Source of the DNA: Actinomycetes bacterium
Lineage (GTDB): Bacteria; Actinomycetota; Acidimicrobiia; Acidimicrobiales; Palsa-688
Direction: 5' to 3'
DNA length: 11,394 bases
Assembly (NCBI GenBank): GCA_021808665.1
Contig: JAKBBA010000073.1
Span: 1-11,394, forward strand
Below, one piece after another: positions 6,232-11,394 of this stretch. The notes beneath the pieces are model-generated. The model did no database searches. It was not told the DNA's origin and saw only the letters and a program-made list of their open reading frames with translations. Positions within the stretch are counted from its first letter, which is position 1. Every line of letters begins with the position of its first letter. A program made the translations under genes and the position numbers.

Positions 6232-9007
6232 TTCTGGCTCTTACTCGGTTGGCCAACCAGCGATGTTCCAGTCCCAGCGAGCCGATCGCCCGAGTGATCT
6301 TTGCATGCTCGGTACCGCCTCTGAACCCTAACGAGGCGGCGAGCTCGACGAGCACCGGCGGTGAGCCCGCTATGTCGTGGGGAAAAGGGCGGGGCTGACT
6401 GGCCGACAATGCATCCACCTGCGCGATCTGGTCATCCCATGTGGGGCCGGGCAAGTCGAATCCGGCCGCGCTCCATTTGGCTGTCGCGGGATGAGGTGTC
6501 ATCGAATCCACGCCATCGGGCCGATCCTCCAGGGCGGCTCGGATCATGGTGAAGCGGAACTGGCCGACCGCCCACTTCAGCTTCGGTCGCTTGAGACCTC
6601 GTCCGCTCCGCAGCTGAGCGTCCATCAAGACAGCCACATCGTCCCCGAAGGCGAGAGGGTCGTGCCACGCTCGGACCAGCTGCAACCGCCGGTTGACCGC
6701 TTCTCCTACGGCCAAGCCCAACGCGCAGCGCGCCGAACGCGGGACTGCCGCTTGCAGAGCTTGGAACCAGTATCCCGATGGGGTACCGATCTCATCGTTG
6801 GTGAGACAGGCGATGACCACGAACTCGGACCACAACGAGACCGCCGGGGTGACCAGATCCCTCGCCGTTTCCAACTCACCGAGGGTCAATGGCGTGGCCT
6901 TCTCGTCAGCGGTTGCCCCCTCTCGCAACGTCAGGCGTGGGGCTGCGGTGCCGGCCCCGGACTGGGACTGTGCGCCGACTTTGTCGATCCTGACCAGCAC
7001 GGGACGGTCCATGCCGGCACTGTGGGCCACCGCCGCACCGGGCTGGAGTGCTACGACGTAGGCGGACTGTTCCTTGGTCAAGTTCATGGTCGCGCCCACG
7101 GTCGCGCGATCATCCTCGGCAGGCAGCCGATGCATCAGCTTGACCGCGCTGTTCTTGACCAAGTCGGCGATGACCTTGGACGGAATCTGCTCGGCCACAA
7201 CCACCCCTTCGCCGTAGGAGCGGATCTCGGCCAAGAGGTTGGCGAACATGGTGACGGCGTGCGCCGATGGATTCTCCTCGGCAACCTTGCGCAGGAGCCG
7301 GTGGGCTTCTTCGATGACGATCACGTGCCCAAGTCCAGGTTTTTGCAGACCGAACTTCTGTCGGAGACGGAGCAACTCGACGACCCGGATGATCAAGCTG
7401 CCGATGAAGAAAGCCTTGTCCCGGTCGTCCCCGAGATCTTCTATTTCGAAGACTGCCGGCCTACCGAGCAGGTCCTCGAGATCCATCGGATAGCCCCCCT
7501 CGAAGAAGCGGCCCGGGGTCCCACTCCGGAGGCTCTCAACCCGAACTCGTATGAAGCCACGGACGTTGTTGCGCACATCAGCGGCGTAGCCCAATCCATC
7601 GATGACGCTCAGCGACTCCCGAACGAGATCGCTCAGAACCGGCCACTGCGGTGGGCTCAGCGATGGATCGGATGCGGCTCCGGTCACGAGGTTCCAACCG
7701 CGTCCTTGGTAGGCGCCGGTGAGACCGGCACTGAGGACCTGCGGGAAGGGCTCGACTGGATCGAAGGCCGCGGTGAACAGGGCCTTGACCATGTCGAGGT
7801 GCGTCTGCAGTGGGAAGAGGTGGCGAACCCCTTTGACCGTGATCGAACTCGGCTCGAGCGGATTGATCATCGGAGGGGGCGCATCCGGGTCGCCGGGCCG
7901 GATGACGGTCAGAGGTGACGAGGGGTCGAGCCACGGGGCCAGGGCGGCGTATTCGGCCTTGGCCGGCTCGATCACGAGCCACGGGATGCCGAGCCGGTTG
8001 AGGCTCCACAGTAGGCTGCGGACGGTCTCGGACTTGCCGGCTCCGGTGGCGCCGCTGACGAACACGTGCCGGTTGATGCTGTCGAGGGAGACGCCGAAGG
8101 GGGCAGCCGGGATGCCCGAGCCGTCGAGGACCGAGCCCAGCTTCACGTCGATCTTGTCCTCGACGTTCTGGTCGAAGTCCGGGAGAGGGGTGACCCGCAC
8201 CCCCGGCAGTTCGCGGAACGGCGGTCGAGCGAGAGCGGCGACCGAGTCCGGGCCGGTGACGAGTGTCTCGACCCAGGCGATCTGCCCCGGGGGCGCGAAT
8301 CCCTGTGGTCGGACGGCGAGCGGGACCTCTGCCAGATCGGCCGAACCAGCGAGCAGTGCGGCGGTCGCCCGGGCCCGTTCTGCGGTCGGACCGCCACCCC
8401 AGACTTCGAGCTCCCAACAGCCGGTGCCGAGGCTCTGGTCGAGATACTCCAGGTTGTGTTCGGCCCTGGCCAACTGCCGACGATGTACACCCCGCCCGCT
8501 GCGTAGTGCTTCCAGCCGGGCGATCTCGTCGCTTAGGGTGTCGACCGTCCCCGTCACGGCCGAGGAGGGGAGCGGACGGGCCGAGACGACAAACCCCATC
8601 GGATCTCCCGAGAGCATGAACATCTCCTCGAGCCGATCGGCCAGGGACTCCTCAACCCTGCATCCGGCGTCCAGAGACAGTTCCGCCCTCTCCCAGGTGA
8701 GCGCGCGGAGAACTGCTTCTACTTCACCTTTGTCCTGGGGGCGGCCCCTCGCCCCAGGCGGGAATCCGAGCGATGCATCGTCGACTCCCGGTTCGGTCTT
8801 GACCCCACCGACGAGAACCTGGATCGCCCCTCGTTTTCGACCGCGAACCCAGGCCACGACAAGAGGCTTGCCTGAAGCATGAGCGACTGTGAGCGTTCCG
8901 AGAACCCGGTGACGGCCGAGGGTCCGGTCGTCGTCGGTTCGAAGTGGGACCACGATGATGCGGTGCGTGAGCTGATCCCAGTCACGAGGAAGGACCGATG
9001 AGCTCAT
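6224..9007 (-). CDS. HerA/FtsK-type P-loop ATPase
   Basis: The gene has 927 codons. ATG 9007 overlaps the upstream gene's stop as ATGA, and no strong ribosome binding site is seen, so coupling is likely. Residues 1-290 form an N-terminal region with little recognisable similarity. The ATPase core follows: Walker A GATGAGKSETV at 319-329, VIEPAKAEYAAL after the first core strands, Walker B HVIVIEEAHRLL at 561-572, then the ring-ATPase signature LLAEIRSYGEGVVVAEQIPSKV (591-612, with Arg596 a possible arginine finger) and KNSAVKLMHRL. These are hallmarks of the HerA/DUF87/VirB4-TraG branch: hexameric, membrane- or DNA-associated pumps that move DNA or protein. Residues 685-927 are an extra C-terminal region I cannot assign. 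No NurA, SIR2 or DUF4297 partner is encoded nearby, so it is not the known HerA repair or defence pairs. Which substrate it moves is unknown. Confidence 0.88.
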   Translation of the reverse strand: MSSSVLPRDWDQLTHRIIVVPLRTDDDRTLGRHRVLGTLTVAHASGKPLVVAWVRGRKRGAIQVLVGGVKTEPGVDDASLGFPPGARGRPQDKGEVEAVLRALTWERAELSLDAGCRVEESLADRLEEMFMLSGDPMGFVVSARPLPSSAVTGTVDTLSDEIARLEALRSGRGVHRRQLARAEHNLEYLDQSLGTGCWELEVWGGGPTAERARATAALLAGSADLAEVPLAVRPQGFAPPGQIAWVETLVTGPDSVAALARPPFRELPGVRVTPLPDFDQNVEDKIDVKLGSVLDGSGIPAAPFGVSLDSINRHVFVSGATGAGKSETVRSLLWSLNRLGIPWLVIEPAKAEYAALAPWLDPSSPLTVIRPGDPDAPPPMINPLEPSSITVKGVRHLFPLQTHLDMVKALFTAAFDPVEPFPQVLSAGLTGAYQGRGWNLVTGAASDPSLSPPQWPVLSDLVRESLSVIDGLGYAADVRNNVRGFIRVRVESLRSGTPGRFFEGGYPMDLEDLLGRPAVFEIEDLGDDRDKAFFIGSLIIRVVELLRLRQKFGLQKPGLGHVIVIEEAHRLLRKVAEENPSAHAVTMFANLLAEIRSYGEGVVVAEQIPSKVIADLVKNSAVKLMHRLPAEDDRATVGATMNLTKEQSAYVVALQPGAAVAHSAGMDRPVLVRIDKVGAQSQSGAGTAAPRLTLREGATADEKATPLTLGELETARDLVTPAVSLWSEFVVIACLTNDEIGTPSGYWFQALQAAVPRSARCALGLAVGEAVNRRLQLVRAWHDPLAFGDDVAVLMDAQLRSGRGLKRPKLKWAVGQFRFTMIRAALEDRPDGVDSMTPHPATAKWSAAGFDLPGPTWDDQIAQVDALSASQPRPFPHDIAGSPPVLVELAASLGFRGGTEHAKITRAIGSLGLEHRWLANRVRARSE

Positions 9008-10554
9008 GACACGGTCAAGTACTGATCCGAGATCTGCTTCGAAAATCGAATGCTGTTTTGGTTGCTGGCTACCAGGACCGTGTCTTTCCCGATGATCATC
9101 ATGAGGTCATCGGGCATCTTCTGGAACACGTCCGGCTCGATGACGTACTCCTGGACTCGACCGGTCGAGGTGGTTTTGGTGGAGGAACTGGACCCGCCTT
9201 GCGACCTTGTCTGAGACGTCCCCCGCTCGAAGGATCTGGTCACCGACGAGCCGACCGTCCGGTTAAAATCAAATGCTCCCCCACCGAAACCGCTCGATCG
9301 CGAGGAGGTCGTTGAGCTACTCCTACCCTGGGACGCCGAGGTGCCATAGGCATTGCTCCAGTCCTCGGTCTGTCCTTCGGCGATGGAGATCCCGTTGACG
9401 ACGAACTTGTACTCGCGCCCGAGATACTCCGAAGCGACCGTGGCATCGTTGGGGTTGGGCATCTTGAGGAAGATGGCGACCGACGACCCGGCATATCCCA
9501 GCAAACGCTGCCCGGCGTCATTGATCTGGGTGTAAAGCAGCGCCAATCGCTTGCCCAGCCGTTGGGATGCGCTGACCATCTCGTCGCGAACCTCGTCGGA
9601 GAGTCTTTCGGCCCCCACGATGACAAGAAGCTCGTCAGTGCTCTGCAAACTGAAGGTCTGTAGGACGGCTCGGGCGGCCAGCTGCCGGCCCAGCTCCGAT
9701 TCGTCGGCCGAGTTGCCCGGTTCGACATCGAACCAGCGAATCGTAAGCTTTCCCGCCCCTGCCACCTCCGGCGAGCGGCTTGGGTCCTGACCAAAGCTCC
9801 GAAGGACCTGTAGGTCCACGTGCAGGTCGGTGAGTCGATCGGCGGTGGCCCGTCGCTGGCTCACAGTGCCGGCAAAGTAGTCCCGCAAGTCTCGTACCTC
9901 GTCGACCGTTAGCGACACCGGGGTGGTGGTCGAACCGAGGGCTACGTCGACCGCGTCGATGATCCGATGGAGGGTTATCTGACCGCGAAGCTGGCGGACG
10001 ACCCCCCCCAGCTCCTGTCGTTCCTGCTGGGTCTGGCGCCCGGCTCCGCGATCAGCGGAGATTCTCAGCGCATCGACGAGCAGAGCGATCAGACCACTTG
10101 TGTTGGGGTTGCCGAACAGATTGACCGTGCTTCCGCGGGGCCCAATTCGCTCGAATTGGGCACGGTTTTTCTTGGCCGTACTCATCTGCTTCTTGAGGCT
10201 CTTGGTCAAGCTCCAACCGGACAGGTTGACAATCCGGCTGTTGGCCATCCCGGCCTCCAAACCCGAGGTGACGAGGGTGGTGACGACCTGCTCGATAGCC
10301 GACTCCGTACCTCCGTACACTGGAATGACATGCACGTCATCAGGAAGCGGTATCGCGTGCCAGAGTGGCCCGCTGAAGGAGGCCTGCAGCATCCGATCCT
10401 CGTCCGCCTCGACGGCGGCCCGCCATCGGTGGTGGGCGGCGACCATATCGGCCTGTCCAGGAGGCGGAGGGTTGTCCAACAGCGAACTCCGAGGCCCAGG
10501 CTCAGGTTCGATTGGGTGCCAGCCGAGGCTAAACGAGCGGAGCGTACCTGCCAC
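9004..10554 (-). CDS. Probable degenerate P-loop ATPase-like protein with Ser/Thr-rich segment
   Basis: GTG 10554 is preferred (516 aa), because AAGGGG lies 6 nt upstream. TTG 10557 would leave only 3 nt. Residues 75-115 (HVIPVYGGTESAIEQVVTTL) resemble the first strand and P-loop of HerA/VirD4-type ATPases, but the loop reads GGTESA and lacks the GK[ST] core. LLVIVGAERLSDEVRDEM (309-326) sits where Walker B is expected, and the two-acid signature is not clear. RLALLYTQINDAGQRLLG, IFLKMPNPNDATVASEYLGREYKFVV and a late YVIEPDVFQKMPDDLMMII match the C-terminal layout I associate with actinobacterial conjugation-like coupling ATPases, including the repetitive Ser/Thr/Gly/Arg-rich insert at about 403-464. 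I infer an inactive partner of the downstream HerA-type ATPase. It heads the operon and has its own leader and promoter region. Confidence 0.7.
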   Translation of the reverse strand: MAGTLRSFSLGWHPIEPEPGPRSSLLDNPPPPGQADMVAAHHRWRAAVEADEDRMLQASFSGPLWHAIPLPDDVHVIPVYGGTESAIEQVVTTLVTSGLEAGMANSRIVNLSGWSLTKSLKKQMSTAKKNRAQFERIGPRGSTVNLFGNPNTSGLIALLVDALRISADRGAGRQTQQERQELGGVVRQLRGQITLHRIIDAVDVALGSTTTPVSLTVDEVRDLRDYFAGTVSQRRATADRLTDLHVDLQVLRSFGQDPSRSPEVAGAGKLTIRWFDVEPGNSADESELGRQLAARAVLQTFSLQSTDELLVIVGAERLSDEVRDEMVSASQRLGKRLALLYTQINDAGQRLLGYAGSSVAIFLKMPNPNDATVASEYLGREYKFVVNGISIAEGQTEDWSNAYGTSASQGRSSSTTSSRSSGFGGGAFDFNRTVGSSVTRSFERGTSQTRSQGGSSSSTKTTSTGRVQEYVIEPDVFQKMPDDLMMIIGKDTVLVASNQNSIRFSKQISDQYLTVS

Positions 10555-10557
10555 CAA

Positions 10558-10625
10558 TCACCCCTTCGCCCCTAGAGATCCATTGTAGCGGCGATACTAT
10601 ACCGACTGGGGGCTCGGATGGTACA
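10558..10625 (-). promoter_or_regulatory. Candidate promoter and leader of the four-gene operon
   Basis: On the minus strand, TATAGT (10601-10596) and TACAAT (10587-10582) are the only -10-like hexamers ahead of the first operon gene, followed by the AAGGGG ribosome binding site and GTG 10554. No convincing -35 box is seen for either. A four-codon reading frame, ATG GAT CTC TAG, overlaps the TACAAT box and ends about 20 nt before the start. All four operon genes probably depend on this region, since their junctions overlap and leave no room for internal promoters. Confidence 0.4.
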
Positions 10626-10699
10626 CGTTCACGTCTCGTAGCGCGCGGAATCGCGTGAGAGTTCACTAGATCGAGCGGGGGATGTGACATAATTCTGGG

Positions 10700-11190
10700 G
10701 TGTCGGGTGTCGGGCTACGTCAGTAGCTGCGTGATGCTGTGGCGGCAGTGGAGTCACTGCGGGCCGCGAACCAGCAGTTGGAAGCCCGAAATACCGAGCT
10801 GATGACCCGAACCCAGGAGCTGGCAGCCCAGGTGGCTGTCCTCGCCGACAGGCTGTCGCTGCGCGAGGAAGAGGCGGGCCAGGACTCGGAGAGTTGTTCC
10901 AAGCCGCCCTCGACTGACAACATCGCTACCCGCCAAACCCGCGGGAACGATCTCGATGCGGCGACCAGCTTTAAAGCGCCGTCGACAGCGGGAACGATCT
11001 CGATGCGGCGAGCATGTGCGGCCAGGTGATCGACTTGCCCGAGATCATCCCGAAAGTCATCGATCATGTTGCGTATAGGTCCCGATGCAACTGCGGGGTC
11101 GAGACGTTGGCCGATCTCCCGCCCGCGGCCACAGCGGCGGTGTGTTACGGCCCAGGGGTGCGGGCGCTGGCCATCTATCTCCTCGACCGC
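10700..11190 (+). pseudogene. IS66-family transposase remnant C, N-terminal part
   Basis: From a possible GTG at 10700 the frame reads VSGVGLRQ, then TAG at 10724, then LRDAVAAVESLRAANQQLEA, which starts a coiled coil running to about residue 60, and SKPPSTDNIATRQ. The coiled coil plus SKPPS[ST]D motif is the standard IS66 N-terminus. After a 24-bp direct repeat and a frame change, the zinc-finger part continues from 11014 as CGQVIDLPEIIPKVIDH, RCNCG, and YGPGVRALAIYLLDR. The usual Cx2C and glycine-rich linker are mostly missing. The similarity stops sharply at 11190, where a group II intron-like sequence begins. It differs from IS66-A in the VIDLPE/VFDVPD region, so it is a third element. 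CATAAT at 10688-10693 may be its -10 box. Confidence 0.8.
10941..11011. repeat. 24-bp direct repeat inside IS66-C, 47-bp spacing
   Basis: The 24 bases at 10941-10964 are repeated without change at 10988-11011. Both copies begin GCGGGAACGATCTCG and end GATGCGGCGA. The offset of 47 bp is not a multiple of three, so a duplication here shifts the transposase frame. This fits the observed move from the frame of 10739 to the frame of 11014. Confidence 0.85.
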
Positions 11191-11394
11191 GTGCGCCACG
11201 AGGCGCCATGAACCGGGTGGGGTGAAAGGACCCACTTGCGGGCTTTCGCAGCAACCCGTTGAAGCTGGGAGCAGCCTGGCCTTGGAGGCACGGGGCCGGG
11301 TGGGAGCAGCTCCGACAACGCCGCGACGGTCTGGGACTGCCAGACGGGCCGGGTCCGGCAAGTTAGACCGAGAGGTGTACGTGTGCAGAAACCA
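11191..11394 (+). mobile_element. Probable 5' end of a group II intron, cut by the window
   Basis: IS66 coding similarity ends at YLLDR, and the next base starts GTGCG, the 5' consensus of group II introns. The following 200 bases are dense in hairpins: GCGCC-ACGA-GGCGC (11193-11206), GTGGG/CCCAC around GTGAAAGGA (11217-11235), TTGC/GCAA around 11236-11254, and GTCTGG-GACTG-CCAGAC (11329-11345). GGGTGAAAGG-ACCC and the GAGAGGTG-TACG-type stretch resemble domain I of bacterial introns. The reverse-transcriptase/maturase gene and the 3' end would lie beyond 11394. A weak CGGTC at 11327-11331 could pair with exon GACCG as EBS1-like. Without the rest of the intron, the call rests on the GTGCG junction and the folding. 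Confidence 0.55.

Noticed and set aside
5644..6297. A 217-codon plus-strand open frame with a hydrophobic composition
   Set aside because: It mirrors the acidic half of the peptidase gene. The complements of Asp, Glu and Asn codons give Val, Ile, Leu and Phe, so the membrane-like look is an artefact.
6377..7918. A 513-codon plus-strand open frame
   Set aside because: It is antisense to the HerA-type ATPase, whose frame carries conserved motifs. Long antisense frames are common in high-GC DNA, and this one has no domain or ribosome binding site.
7719..8882. A 387-codon plus-strand open frame
   Set aside because: Low-complexity Ser/Arg/Pro/Thr translation opposite the ATPase gene, and so a shadow.
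10698..10711. GGGTGTC repeated twice in tandem
   Set aside because: Two short copies next to a possible start codon are too little to call an iteron, operator or CRISPR repeat.
1..11394. tRNA, rRNA or CRISPR array
   Set aside because: No cloverleaf, rRNA motif or regularly spaced repeat was seen on either strand. The repeats present are explained by IS ends, target duplications and local slippage.

Overview
The window looks like accessory DNA from a high-GC actinobacterium. Coding frames are GC-rich, GTG and TTG starts occur, real genes end in TGA, and the mobile-element and ATPase families are types common in actinobacteria. The genus cannot be fixed from the sequence.

Layout. Positions 1-4615 are a nested insertion-sequence wreck. 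The oldest layer is a plus-strand IS66-family transposase gene (IS66-A), already running at base 1, and now in three pieces (1-42, 2394-2982, 4392-about 4615). An IS1380-family element (43-2387) with 14-bp perfect terminal inverted repeats and a GCTAGG target duplication splits it once. This element carries a frameshifted transposase and a divergent intact DUF6788-like passenger gene. A second, different IS66-family element (IS66-B, 2983-4383) with 16-bp terminal repeats and an exact 8-bp ACCTCAGC duplication splits it again. Removing IS66-B and one duplication copy rejoins the IS66-A reading frame exactly.

Positions 4637-10554 (minus strand) hold the only intact multi-gene unit. It is a tightly overlapping four-gene operon: (1) a 516-aa protein shaped like a conjugation or HerA-type P-loop ATPase but lacking recognisable Walker residues, with a Ser/Thr-rich segment; (2) a 927-aa HerA/FtsK-type ATPase with intact Walker A and B; (3) a 374-aa acidic protein ending in a C39/papain-like cysteine peptidase domain; (4) a 157-aa orphan protein. 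The junctions overlap by 4, 8 and 4 nt, which suggests translational coupling. The order pseudo-ATPase, ATPase pump, C-terminal peptidase effector, small downstream gene suggests a dedicated effector-handling or defence system with a candidate immunity gene at the end. This is inference.

Positions 10700-11394 hold a third IS66-family remnant (IS66-C, plus strand). It is cut at 11191 by what looks like the 5' end of a group II intron running off the window. The operon is therefore enclosed by decayed mobile DNA on both sides.
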